A stretch of 64,000 bases of DNA, from positions 620,001 to 684,000 of the forward strand of contig JADKDV010000005.1 in assembly GCA_016718315.1 (NCBI GenBank), read 5' to 3'. Shown here one piece after another: positions 44,106-52,932 of this stretch. The notes beneath the pieces were generated by a model. That model was not told the origin of the DNA and made no database searches. It was given only the letters and a program-made list of their open reading frames with translations. Position 1 is the first letter of the stretch. Each line of letters begins with the position of its first letter. The position numbers and the translations under genes are program-made. Source of the DNA: Candidatus Obscuribacter sp. (GTDB lineage Bacteria; Cyanobacteriota; Vampirovibrionia; Obscuribacterales; Obscuribacteraceae).

Positions 44106-45716
44106 TCAGGAGTCTGGGTCACCACTAAAGTATAACTCTGTCACTCTGGCAAATCGCAATTCACCAAGGTGCTGCCCAAAGCCAGTGCCTGGTTGCCACA
44201 TGATATTACCGTAGACTTCAGTCCAGTGCTTGCCTGACGAGTTATTGCCTCCGGTGATACGTTGATAACACCAGTTTGGCTTGTCAATTTGCTTGTTTTC
44301 GGTGGCTACGACCTTTTCTAATCCTTCCGGTGGGTTATTGGGATTGAGCCAGGGCGGTAGATCATAATTGCTGGAGCCAATTTTGATTGTAGGATCGCTT
44401 TTATCGGGGCTGCTATAAACCGGATAGAGATAGTATTTGCTTACAGGCTGACCTTCTTGCGGCACAAATGCTTGTGACTCAAGTAATTTGATCAAGCGGG
44501 TCATATTAAAGTTGGGGTCGATTTCTTGCAGGCGCTGCAGCATTTTTTTGAATGGCACAGAATGGTCGCCTGGTAGTGCATTGAGTACAGCCAGAAGCGA
44601 AGATGCTGATGAATACTCGTGCCCAAGCTCACCCCAGCCGTTGACAGTACCGCCTGTTGAGAGTTTTACGTCTTTGACTTCGTACTGAGTCTCGGGCTTA
44701 AAGCCATAAGTAGTCTCTTTGATTTTTTTCCTCTCTACGTACCATTTGGCTGTGTTACCCACCTGTATGGTGACAAATGAATAGGGAATAGCCATCTCGT
44801 AGCTGCGCTGTGGGTTTGCAACTGCACAAGCTGTAGCTGTTACTTTGCTGGGCAAGGCATCGACTTCACCGATGCGTCTGAAGGCATTTGGTACTGGGGT
44901 ATAGCTGCCACCCAGTGGCGCTGTGTCGGCTCTATTTTTTTCAAAATAATCATCACCAATAAGGTGAGGCATTTCGCCCATATGAAAGCTAGTAAAAATA
45001 AAGTCTTTATCGTTGGCCTTCATCGGGGTGTAGCCACGCAAAAATGATTTTGGACCAAGTGTCACACCTTTAGCTGCAACATTGGTCGGAAGCTGGTTTG
45101 GGTTGTATGCCAGATTGCTCTCAGCGCCGCGATCTACCATTGCCACCGAGCAGACGTCGGTATCTGTTTTTTCGATTTTGGTATCAGCGCCCAATAAGCG
45201 TGCTTCTCTTTGATGCGCCAATTGTTGAAAGAGTGAGTTAAGGACTTTGTGGCAGGTGACTTTGCTAAAGAGATCATCGTTGATGTTTTTGGACATCTGG
45301 TAGGCCGTCTCGGCAGCGGCAGTTGCTTGCGGGCTGGTTTGTCCATCGAGCTTCATGCCATCAACGTTGGCGTTAATTAAAAACGATTTGCCCCAGATGC
45401 GATTGATGTTACTCATGCTGGCACTACCAGTGGAGTCACCACAGTCGGCATATTGTTGTGAGACTGGTACTTTGACTTCTACTATGCGTTTGGAGACATT
45501 GAGTGCGCCTGCATCTACGGCATTGCGCACTTGTCTAGAGCCGCCCATGAGCATACTGAGTTGGAAAAATCCCCAGATACAAAACATCAGGCCAAAACCG
45601 CAGGCTATGATCAAGCCAAGCGTGGCTCCGCGTCTATTTCTCAGGCGTGCGCTGGCGCGTCTAAATTTAGCGGTCACTTTGCGGGCAGTTGTTGGGTGCG
45701 TCTCAAACAAAATCAT
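44106..45716 (-). CDS. TadG-like pilin-associated protein (TadE/G family)
   Basis: 536 residues from ATG 45716; a GTG at 45800 overlaps the preceding gene. The hallmark N-terminal RRGATLGLIIACGFGLMFCI-type segment (basic residues followed by a hydrophobic helix) and RNAVDAGALNVSKR match the TadG/Flp-pilus-associated family, in which a Tad N-terminal helix precedes a large beta-rich ectodomain. No VWA metal motif is evident. Last gene of a minor-pilin-like set of three. Confidence 0.8.
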   Translation of the reverse strand: MILFETHPTTARKVTAKFRRASARLRNRRGATLGLIIACGFGLMFCIWGFFQLSMLMGGSRQVRNAVDAGALNVSKRIVEVKVPVSQQYADCGDSTGSASMSNINRIWGKSFLINANVDGMKLDGQTSPQATAAAETAYQMSKNINDDLFSKVTCHKVLNSLFQQLAHQREARLLGADTKIEKTDTDVCSVAMVDRGAESNLAYNPNQLPTNVAAKGVTLGPKSFLRGYTPMKANDKDFIFTSFHMGEMPHLIGDDYFEKNRADTAPLGGSYTPVPNAFRRIGEVDALPSKVTATACAVANPQRSYEMAIPYSFVTIQVGNTAKWYVERKKIKETTYGFKPETQYEVKDVKLSTGGTVNGWGELGHEYSSASSLLAVLNALPGDHSVPFKKMLQRLQEIDPNFNMTRLIKLLESQAFVPQEGQPVSKYYLYPVYSSPDKSDPTIKIGSSNYDLPPWLNPNNPPEGLEKVVATENKQIDKPNWCYQRITGGNNSSGKHWTEVYGNIMWQPGTGFGQHLGELRFARVTELYFSGDPDS

Positions 45717-45748
45717 TCCTCGCGATATCTTGATTGTACCGCTTGCGC

Positions 45749-46210
45749 TTATATTGGAGCGGGAGTTGCGACTATGGGCTGTATGGCTGTGGCATGGCAC
45801 TCGATTGAGCCAAAGTAAGGCATCGGCACTGGCATCAGGACTTCCATTGTGGTTGTCACTGAGACCTGTCCTCGACCTAGGTCGTAATTTACTTTTTCGA
45901 TGTTGATGCTCTTAATCAGGCTGGTCAGTTTGCAGCGCTCCAGGGCGTGCTCAGCTGCTTGTTTGGCATTGAGTGCATTGTGTTGACTGGCTGCTGCTCT
46001 AGCTGCCAGCTCTGCCCACTGTTCATTGGACTGAGTGGTTGACAAAATTGCTACCAGGTCAAAGCAACCCAGACCAATTGGCACAATAACCAAAAATCCG
46101 GCTATTGCCTCAAGCAGTGTTTGACCGCGTTTACTTTTGCGCTTTGTCAAATTGCTCTTGTGGCTCATTTTGCCAGATTGTTTGCCAATGATAAAACTCG
46201 GGCAGTTCAT
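45749..46210 (-). CDS. TadE-like pseudopilin
   Basis: 153 residues (an internal ATG at 46168 gives 139). KRKSKRGQTLLEAIAGFLVI has the basic stretch, G-Q-T-x2-E prepilin-like site and hydrophobic helix of TadE. The C-terminal domain is short and beta-rich (VSVTTTMEVLMPVPMPYFG). Two other TadE-like genes flank it. Such pseudopilins support Flp/Tad pilus assembly; no TadA ATPase is in the window. Confidence 0.82.
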   Translation of the reverse strand: MNCPSFIIGKQSGKMSHKSNLTKRKSKRGQTLLEAIAGFLVIVPIGLGCFDLVAILSTTQSNEQWAELAARAAASQHNALNAKQAAEHALERCKLTSLIKSINIEKVNYDLGRGQVSVTTTMEVLMPVPMPYFGSIECHATAIQPIVATPAPI

Positions 46211-46222
46211 AGCATAAACCCC

Positions 46223-46780
46223 TCAATAGACTGCATAACGAGGGTTTTCGAGGAGTCTCGAGCTGGTAATTGTGTAAGTGGCGGGAGCACCAATACCCGG
46301 CACCATAGGAAAAAATGGAATTGTCAAAAACGGTCTGACTGTCACATGTGTGGTCACAACAACATAGACGTTACTCGGGTCGACGTCGTAGCTGACCTCC
46401 GTGACTGGTAGCTGCGAGATACTGGCCAGTCCGCCTGCTACGGTCTTTACATAGGTCTCTGGTATGGCCAGGCAGACGCTACCATTTGGGTCCTGGGCTT
46501 GACTCTTGGGTACTTTTGCCGCCTGACGCAATTGCAAGTCGTTAAGTGACACTGAGCTTAAATAGCCAAAACTGAGCCCGATAATGTCCAGCACTGGAAA
46601 TACAGCAAACAAAAAGAGAAAAAATAGAGCCGGACCAAACTCAGCTAGAGATGAGCCTCGCCGTCTCAATTTGCGACGGGCGCCATCTAAAGGGTCAGCA
46701 AGTTTTTGTTTGGTCAGTGGCCGCATCAATTTAGCTCTCAAGTGCCTGAGACTTACTTTGAATATACCACCGCCAGGCAC
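46223..46780 (-). CDS. TadE-like pseudopilin
   Basis: 185 residues from GTG 46780 (an ATG at 46726 gives 167). RRRGSSLAEFGPALFFLFLF is the TadE N-terminal pattern, with E at the fifth position of the processed helix. The beta-rich C-terminal part has YDVDPSNVYVVVTTHVTV. The GTG shares one base with the stop of the kinase C-terminal frame (TAGTG), so expression depends on ribosomes finishing that frame. Confidence 0.8.
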   Translation of the reverse strand: MPGGGIFKVSLRHLRAKLMRPLTKQKLADPLDGARRKLRRRGSSLAEFGPALFFLFLFAVFPVLDIIGLSFGYLSSVSLNDLQLRQAAKVPKSQAQDPNGSVCLAIPETYVKTVAGGLASISQLPVTEVSYDVDPSNVYVVVTTHVTVRPFLTIPFFPMVPGIGAPATYTITSSRLLENPRYAVY

Positions 46781-48132
46781 TACTCACTTAGAGGAGCCAT
46801 AAACCCGCTGTAATCCGGTTTTGGCTCTGTATTTGATGAGACTTTGCAGCCTTGCTCGGTCATTTCCTTCCTGAGCTGGGCTAGGGTTGCTCTTTGATTG
46901 GTAAATGGACTGATTGATAAGAATTTCAATCCTTTCATACTCTTAAGTGTTGCCACTTTTGATGGCGTTAAATCAATTTGTCCTACGTAGAGTCTCTCCA
47001 GGTTGCGACAAGTCGCTAAATACTTCAATCCGCTATCAGTAAATTCGCAATTGTTGGCTTCCAGTACACGCAAACCAGGGATGCTGCTAATAGTCTTAAT
47101 CTGTTTTGCCGTGAGTGGGATGTTGTCCACTTTTAGTGAATTAAGCACGCTGGAGAAGCGAATTTTTGCCAGCACAGGATCGATGTCTTTCATTTCGTCA
47201 ATGCACAGTCGCTTAACCTGCATAATCGCCGGAAAATTTGCCACGTCCTCACCGCTCATGCGCTCGCATCGGCCCAGGTCGAGATTTTCGAGATTGGGCA
47301 AACGACTGACATTTATGGCGGCATCACTTTTGGTTCTTGAGTCTCTAAAGCTGACACTGCGTAGTTTCGTTAGTACCCTTAGACCTTCTACAAATGATTT
47401 TTTTGGGTCTACTTCCGGACCAAATCGTAATTCGTAGACATCATCTCCGAAATTTTTAATTGCATGGCTATATGACTCATGTACAGAAGAAGTATTGAAT
47501 TCGAAAGCCAGTCTGTGGCTTATGGGAAACTTTGTGGTTTTTAGAGCATTGTATGCTCTGTTAGTGTCCATATCCCATATCTTGCCTACTTCTTGCTGCA
47601 TAGTAAAGTTTGAAATTCTCTCGCCATCTTTGATGCCAAAAAATGGCTTGCTTGGCAAAAGACTGGTGGGATCGTTTGTAATGTCGTCTACTTGTTTTAG
47701 ATCTTCATTGCTTATCGGCGCTGTCACAGGATAATTGTGTACTTTGCGCGGTGCCAGAGTATAGTAGATAATCCCTCCTGCCGCCAAAAGCAACACCAGT
47801 CCGCCAGCTATTGGGATAAGCGGCAATGCTTTTTTCTTTTCCTGAACAAGTTTCTTTGTCACCTTCCGTGGTGCCACTTTTATTTCCATGGTGGCAGACT
47901 GAGACTTTGGTGCTACTACTGGTATCGCTTCCAGCTCTCGTTGCACTTCTTCCATGGTTTGATATCTGTCATCAGGGGACTTGGCTAGCATTTTGCGTAT
48001 CATGCCTTCCAGCCTTTGTGGGTATTCGCTACCTTTGTCCAGATCAATCAGGCTGGGAGGCTTTTCTTGCTGGTGCATCGAGAGCGTCTCAATTATTGTG
48101 CTTCCTTCAAATGGAGTTTTTCGGTCAAACAT
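46780..48132 (-). CDS. C-terminal part of interrupted Ser/Thr kinase (kinase C-lobe end, TM, LRR-like)
   Basis: The frame opens with an ATG that lies inside the kinase. FDRKTPFEGSTIIETLSMHQ and MIRKMLAKSPDDRYQTMEEV are the end of a eukaryotic-type kinase C-lobe. A Lys-rich juxtamembrane stretch, a membrane helix (LIPIAGGLVLLLAAGGIIYY, about residues 105-125) and an extracytoplasmic leucine-rich-repeat-like domain follow (LTKLRSVSFRDSR, LPNLENLDLGRC, CRNLERLYVGQI). The kinase N-terminal part is in the other frame (48093-48893). The broken point is an A5 run at 48117-48121. Confidence 0.8.
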   Translation of the reverse strand: MFDRKTPFEGSTIIETLSMHQQEKPPSLIDLDKGSEYPQRLEGMIRKMLAKSPDDRYQTMEEVQRELEAIPVVAPKSQSATMEIKVAPRKVTKKLVQEKKKALPLIPIAGGLVLLLAAGGIIYYTLAPRKVHNYPVTAPISNEDLKQVDDITNDPTSLLPSKPFFGIKDGERISNFTMQQEVGKIWDMDTNRAYNALKTTKFPISHRLAFEFNTSSVHESYSHAIKNFGDDVYELRFGPEVDPKKSFVEGLRVLTKLRSVSFRDSRTKSDAAINVSRLPNLENLDLGRCERMSGEDVANFPAIMQVKRLCIDEMKDIDPVLAKIRFSSVLNSLKVDNIPLTAKQIKTISSIPGLRVLEANNCEFTDSGLKYLATCRNLERLYVGQIDLTPSKVATLKSMKGLKFLSISPFTNQRATLAQLRKEMTEQGCKVSSNTEPKPDYSGFMAPLSE

Positions 48133-48893
48133 TCTACGATAGTGCAGCCCAGGCTGTAGATGTCGGTGCGATGATCGATGGTGCCACCCATGGCCTGCTC
48201 CGGGCTCATATAGAGCGGGCTGCCAAATATGAGTCCGACGCTTGTTAGCTCCTGGTTTTTGCTGCTGGCTAATTTTGCGATACCAAAATCCACCAGTTTG
48301 ACAATGCCTTGATTTGTGCCATTGGGGGCGCTGACATAGATGTTGGCTGGCTTGATATCTCGGTGCACGATGCCAGAGTGGTGGGCGTGAGTGAGAGCAC
48401 TCGCCACCCTCGTAAATATGCGCAGCGCTTCTTTTAGTGAGAGCGGTCCTTCACCGGCGATGCGGTCGCTGAGCGGCTCTCCCTGGAGTAGCTCCATGGT
48501 ATAAAAAGGCATTTGCTCTTTTGTGATACCAAAGTCGTAAATGCGCACGATGTTTTCGTGCTCGAGTTTACCGATAGCCTGTGCTTCTCTTTGAAATCTC
48601 AGCCAGGCTTCCTGATCGATTTTGGCAGAGCGAAAAGTCTTAAGAGCTAAGTCAATGCCCAAAAACTGATGGTGCACTTTGTAGACAGCGCCCATGCCGC
48701 CTTCGCCCAAAAAGCCTTTGACGAGATATTTGCCATCAACTAAATCCCCAGTCTTGTAAAAGGCCGTGGTGCTCTGGGGCGGCTCTGGCTCAAGGGTGCT
48801 CAGCGGTATTGGCACGGTGCCTTTACCGGGCACAAAGACTTGTGATTTTTCCTGGTCCTCGCGCATATTGGCGAAATCTTTTACCTTTGACAA
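48093..48893 (-). CDS. N-terminal part of interrupted Ser/Thr protein kinase
   Basis: 266 residues. A full N-lobe and most of the C-lobe: GEGGMGAVYKVHHQFLG (G loop), ALKTFRSAK (catalytic Lys), IVHRDIKPANI (catalytic loop), VDFGIAKL (DFG) and SPLYMSPEQ (APE). PknB/Stk type. After DIYSLGCTIVECLTEK it runs out of frame into LHLKEAQ and stops, whereas TPFEGST in the other frame continues the kinase. One missing A restores a 2.1-kb gene. It starts 6 bp after the exported-protein gene stop. Confidence 0.9.
   Translation of the reverse strand: MSKVKDFANMREDQEKSQVFVPGKGTVPIPLSTLEPEPPQSTTAFYKTGDLVDGKYLVKGFLGEGGMGAVYKVHHQFLGIDLALKTFRSAKIDQEAWLRFQREAQAIGKLEHENIVRIYDFGITKEQMPFYTMELLQGEPLSDRIAGEGPLSLKEALRIFTRVASALTHAHHSGIVHRDIKPANIYVSAPNGTNQGIVKLVDFGIAKLASSKNQELTSVGLIFGSPLYMSPEQAMGGTIDHRTDIYSLGCTIVECLTEKLHLKEAQ
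48117..48121 (-). other. Frameshift site in Ser/Thr kinase
   Basis: On the coding strand the sequence is ACC GAA AAA CTC, in an A5 run. Reading GAA AAA ACT CCA (one extra A or a minus-one slip on AAA) joins the two kinase halves precisely at ECLTEK-TPFEGS, the usual kinase C-lobe sequence. Cause: sequencing/assembly deletion, true mutation, or programmed minus-one slippage. Confidence 0.85.
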
Positions 48894-48899
48894 AATACC

Positions 48900-49664
48900 T
48901 TACTGCTTCAGACCTTTGAGAATGTCCTTGAGATTGGGGTTAGATAATAGTGTACTGGGATCAACGCCTCCCAGTCCTCCCGGAATTTGGTTTTTGAGAG
49001 AGTCTGGTATCTGTCCGCCGTATTTGTTTTTGAGCTTGGCGATGACATCATCCATTTTGCTGCCGCCCATGCCACCCATGCCACCGATGTTACTCATGCC
49101 GCCAGGTCCAGGGGGAGCGCCCATGTTGCTTAACTGATTTAAGTCCATCCCACCAAAGTTGGAGGCCTGGACTGGAGGTGTTGGTCTTTGTGTCTTTAAA
49201 TCGTTGCTGCGCTTAAACTGTTCGTTTAGTTTTTGCGAGAGCATATTGACGCGCTCAGCAATCTTTGTCTCAGTATCGCCCGCTTTGACGCGATCTTCCA
49301 TGGCATCAAAACCCATCATGTACATCGTAATGCCTATGCCCTGGGTCTTTGCTTGCTGCAAATCGTTATAGAGCTGCTGGCGCTTCTCTTGCATTGGTCC
49401 GGCGGCTACTACGTGATCTGTTGCTGGCGCCACAGCTCGATTGGCGGGATCTGTCATAGTCGTGGGCGATTGTGGCGCAGCCTGAGTCATGGTCACAGGG
49501 TCTGGCATGGGCATATCGCCTCTAGTCATCATGATGTTTTGACCCTGCGCCTGTGCCATCTGAGTAGCAAAGCCAAGTGCCACTGTAGTGCTGATAATTA
49601 ACCGCTTGGTTAGCATATTACGCCGACTCCATCTGTTCATGCCTGGCAAAGTTCCACGTGACAT
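48900..49664 (-). CDS. Exported Gly/Met-rich hypothetical protein
   Basis: 254 residues from ATG 49664 (GCAGGA seven bases upstream). The signal peptide is LIISTTVALGFATQMAQAQ, after a long basic N terminus; ATG 49640 or 49616 would shorten it. Residues about 70-160 are helical; a low-complexity SNIGGMGGMGGS-type segment lies near 195. The terminal NPNLKDILKGLKQ fits a small helical fold. First gene of the kinase/Tad operon. Function unknown. Confidence 0.68.
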   Translation of the reverse strand: MSRGTLPGMNRWSRRNMLTKRLIISTTVALGFATQMAQAQGQNIMMTRGDMPMPDPVTMTQAAPQSPTTMTDPANRAVAPATDHVVAAGPMQEKRQQLYNDLQQAKTQGIGITMYMMGFDAMEDRVKAGDTETKIAERVNMLSQKLNEQFKRSNDLKTQRPTPPVQASNFGGMDLNQLSNMGAPPGPGGMSNIGGMGGMGGSKMDDVIAKLKNKYGGQIPDSLKNQIPGGLGGVDPSTLLSNPNLKDILKGLKQ

Positions 49665-49739
49665 TAATAGTCCTGCCTCTAGATAGATACCCAGGTACGC
49701 GGGGGATAAACTACGGGGTATTGGTTGTTAGCGGGTGGT

Positions 49740-51092
49740 ATGTCTGTAGGTTTGAATGGTTGCTTGGAAGGCATATTGATTACAGTGGGCCTGTATGTAA
49801 CTCCCGGTAACCCTGGCATGACAGACATAAATTTAGAAGCGCTGGCAAAACGGGCGGAAGGTTCGCTGGCAGCTGAGCGTACTTTGTCTGAAAAGCTTAG
49901 TGACCAGGGTGAACTTTTGGGGGGTGCTCTTAAAAAAGCGCCGGAAGGTTTTAAAACTGCTGCTAAAGAAGCTCTTGAGCATCCTGGCGATACCACTGTG
50001 ATGATGGCCGCCAGCTTTGGTCTTGGCGTTGCCGTGTCGCTTGTCAGTCGGCGCCCTGATTTGCTTGGTAAGACTCTGGCTCCGGTGGTCGAAAAAACCA
50101 TGCTGCATGGTGGCAAACTATTGACTGGTGCTGCCCTTGTTGACGTCAGTTACAAGACTGCTACGCCTGCCTATGAAGTTTGGAAAGACCATAATAAATT
50201 GGAAAGCAGTCAGGCACTTTTGGGAGCACGGCTCGGTCGCAGTGCATTTGACTACAGTCTCAACTTAGGCGCTGGGGCCACTGGCTTTTTAACTGGTGCT
50301 AGAGTAGGACGGTTTGCTGAGTTGGCTGCTAAAACCGCGCCGGATTTTAAAGCATTTGAAGGCGTATTTAGCAAACGTGGTGTCACCATGGAGCAACTGC
50401 CTGCTAACGTCAGACCCGAAAACTTCCTCGGTCGGGGCGGTAATGGTGCTGTCTACAAACTTGATTTTACCGATGACTTTGTTGTTAAGGTGCCGGAATT
50501 TGCCACTAAGTCGCCTAAGTCTGGACCTTTGCAAAAAGTTGATGACATTATGCCTGAGGCCAATATCGGACAGCCCGTGGCCAAAATGGGTGACTATCTT
50601 ATTTTGAAGAAGCAAAATGGTTTTGCTGCTGGTGCTCCCGATACTAGAAGTCGTCGGGCTATGACGCCTGAAGCGGCAGAAGCGGTCTATGCCAGGAGCA
50701 TAAATGAAAGCGCGGCACTACCTCAGTCTGCGTACGATGAGTTGGCAGTTATGATGGTCCAGCTCGAGAAGCGAGGACTACAGTTTGATCCATCTAAGCC
50801 GGGTAATATCTTGATTGACACTGCCGCCAAGCGTTTTAATCTGGTTGATATAAGTCCGGCCAACTCCACTAATCCTCGTCATCACACGGTCTCCGATATT
50901 ATTGTGCCGCTGATGGACAATTATTTTACTGGCTCGGTATTGAGCGACAAAGGTGTAAAGTACCGCGCCCAACTAGCACAGATTATTGATAAAGCGACTA
51001 AAGCCGCTCGCACAGCCTCGATGCATCCTGCGGGGGCAGTCGATAGTTCGCTGCAGTACAGTTACAAGTTGGCTGGTCTGACACCGCCTTGA
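49740..51092 (+). CDS. Degenerate protein-kinase-like protein
   Basis: About 450 residues; starts at TTG 49725, ATG 49740 or ATG 49818 are all open, the last giving a natural MTDINLEALAKR opening. N-terminal helical region (1-200) with hydrophobic patches. Kinase-like core: GRGGNGAVYKLDF (G loop), VVKVPEF (Lys), then FDPSKPGNILID and FNLVDISP in place of HRDxKPxN and DFG. The catalytic Asp of HRD is Pro by alignment. Probably a pseudokinase or atypical kinase. Divergent from the Tad-like operon. Confidence 0.7.
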   Translation: MSVGLNGCLEGILITVGLYVTPGNPGMTDINLEALAKRAEGSLAAERTLSEKLSDQGELLGGALKKAPEGFKTAAKEALEHPGDTTVMMAASFGLGVAVSLVSRRPDLLGKTLAPVVEKTMLHGGKLLTGAALVDVSYKTATPAYEVWKDHNKLESSQALLGARLGRSAFDYSLNLGAGATGFLTGARVGRFAELAAKTAPDFKAFEGVFSKRGVTMEQLPANVRPENFLGRGGNGAVYKLDFTDDFVVKVPEFATKSPKSGPLQKVDDIMPEANIGQPVAKMGDYLILKKQNGFAAGAPDTRSRRAMTPEAAEAVYARSINESAALPQSAYDELAVMMVQLEKRGLQFDPSKPGNILIDTAAKRFNLVDISPANSTNPRHHTVSDIIVPLMDNYFTGSVLSDKGVKYRAQLAQIIDKATKAARTASMHPAGAVDSSLQYSYKLAGLTPP

Positions 51093-51267
51093 TTATTGAC
51101 AGTTTTTGACTTGTAGCATTGACCTGCTAATTTAATCGTTTGTATTTTCTTCTCAACTCAGGTTGTCAGTTCCCTCTCGTGGGTGGGCTCTTGGTGATTT
51201 GATTACTACGGGAAACATAAGGTAGTATAGGCGTTCCGGCTTCATCTAAAGACGTAGCGTATCTGTA

Positions 51268-52932
51268 GTGTTTTGCAAGCGCATTATTGCCATAGTCCTT
51301 GGTCTGGTGCTATTAGCCCCGCCAGCTTTTGCTGTGACCAAAACTCCTTTTGGTGCCTATCAGCAACCTGCTGCAGAAGACACCGCTCAGATATTGGGTA
51401 TTAAGTCGCAAGTGGAGCGGTACAAGGCCCTTAGCCGGTCTCCCAATGCTTCGCCCGAAGAATTGCTCTTTTTGAAAACACTGATCTTGCGTAAGATTTT
51501 GCGCGGTGTTTTGGAAGTGCGTCAGGCTTGTAACAAGCTGGATTTTGAGCGAGCCTACACTTATGACATTTTGCAAAAGGAAGAAAGGCGTCAGCACTTT
51601 ATATATCAGTTGTATAACACCGCCAACTTTGCTCAGCTTTCGACATTTTATACGCTCGAACCATTTATGCGTATCCATGATCAGTTTGTCACTTCTGCAA
51701 TTTTTACTACTACAAGCGGTTCTCTCAATACGACTATCTCCACTATGTCGCGTGTGCATAGTGCCCTTGCCAAAGCTAGTCATGTGGCACCACCACAGGT
51801 CCTTGCCAATGTTGTTGATGGTGGACCAGTTGACTCAAGTGGCTTGCCACCACTGGTGACTAAATATCTTGATGCTAAAGCACCTAATGCTGATAAGACA
51901 CGGCGAGAGCTATTATTTGCCAATTGGATGAAATACTACAAGATTGATGCCAGTAAAAAATCCGAGCTTTGTGCCATCAATGACAAAAAGCGAGTCGGGG
52001 TAAAACTACTCAGGTCGCGCGTACTACTGCTCTGGTCCTTGCACACCTTTATACAAGATTTTGATCGACAGTTATTGGTCTTGCTCAACACTGTGCAGAG
52101 TGCAAATGGTGCAGGGGTAACCGGTAGCAGTGGTGCAGAATCTGTGTCAGCAGGGACCGCGTCGGTCGTGCTCAATGGCGGCGCTCAGGAGATGGCTAAA
52201 TCGTTGCATCTTATGGATAGTCTGGCTCAATTGCAGCAAATGAAGCAAGCTGGCGTAGACAATCAGAGAGTGCAGGAGCTTGAGCTGCATCTACTGGAGA
52301 GGACTCTTACTGGTGCGCTCGAGCTACAAGTCGCCACAGATAAAGTCGATGAAGACCTTTATTACAATTACCATATTGCTCTTTCAGAATTGCTCCAAAA
52401 TAGAGCGAAGTGGCTGCAATACAATTACAACGCTAACTTTCTCCAGTCAGGTATCTTAGGCATTGTGGCTGGACGTTTGTATCTCAGTCGTCATTCGTAT
52501 GCCGGCGACAGGATGTTTGTCATCTCGGGCAGCAACGGCACCGCTTTGACTTTGCTCGCTATGCTCCAGATGCGAGGTGGCAAGCGCAAAGTAGATACCA
52601 GTCCCAATTCACTTGCCGAAGTTTTTAAATTGCAAACAGATCCAGATGATCGTTTTTCTGCCTTTGTCTCTCGCTTGCTCAATGCACCACCTCCTGGATC
52701 TACCGATGGCAAGACAAGAGCCGAGCTTTTAAACGAAGCCTGGAGAAAAGCACAAATAACGACAATGAAGCTCGATTCTTCTCGCGATCTATCTGCTATT
52801 TCAGCCATGCCTTCTCACAAGTTTGACACGATTAAAATAGTAGAAAACCGCATTGTGCTCTTGCAATCGCTAAAAAAGGAATTGGAATCATTCCAGGGCG
52901 ATGTGCTGGCTATGCTGCGCAGCACCGAATGA
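51268..52932 (+). CDS. Exported protein with two copies of an unrecognised ~240-residue domain
   Basis: 554 residues from GTG 51268. The signal peptide MFCKRIIAIVLGLVLLAPPAFA is clear. Residues about 40-275 and 308-553 are internal repeats. Each has a helical opening (QILGIKSQVERYKA / MDSLAQLQQMKQ), LE(V/L)(R/Q).A..K.D after L-rich helices, a TANFAQL / NANFLQS block, an SG(S/N) turn and helix, TRRELL..W / TRAELLNEAW, and a final helical hairpin (LLWSLHTFIQDF / LLQSLKKELESF). The next gene, coupled by ATGA, carries a third copy. No known family recognised; probably periplasmic or surface. Confidence 0.75.
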   Translation: MFCKRIIAIVLGLVLLAPPAFAVTKTPFGAYQQPAAEDTAQILGIKSQVERYKALSRSPNASPEELLFLKTLILRKILRGVLEVRQACNKLDFERAYTYDILQKEERRQHFIYQLYNTANFAQLSTFYTLEPFMRIHDQFVTSAIFTTTSGSLNTTISTMSRVHSALAKASHVAPPQVLANVVDGGPVDSSGLPPLVTKYLDAKAPNADKTRRELLFANWMKYYKIDASKKSELCAINDKKRVGVKLLRSRVLLLWSLHTFIQDFDRQLLVLLNTVQSANGAGVTGSSGAESVSAGTASVVLNGGAQEMAKSLHLMDSLAQLQQMKQAGVDNQRVQELELHLLERTLTGALELQVATDKVDEDLYYNYHIALSELLQNRAKWLQYNYNANFLQSGILGIVAGRLYLSRHSYAGDRMFVISGSNGTALTLLAMLQMRGGKRKVDTSPNSLAEVFKLQTDPDDRFSAFVSRLLNAPPPGSTDGKTRAELLNEAWRKAQITTMKLDSSRDLSAISAMPSHKFDTIKIVENRIVLLQSLKKELESFQGDVLAMLRSTE

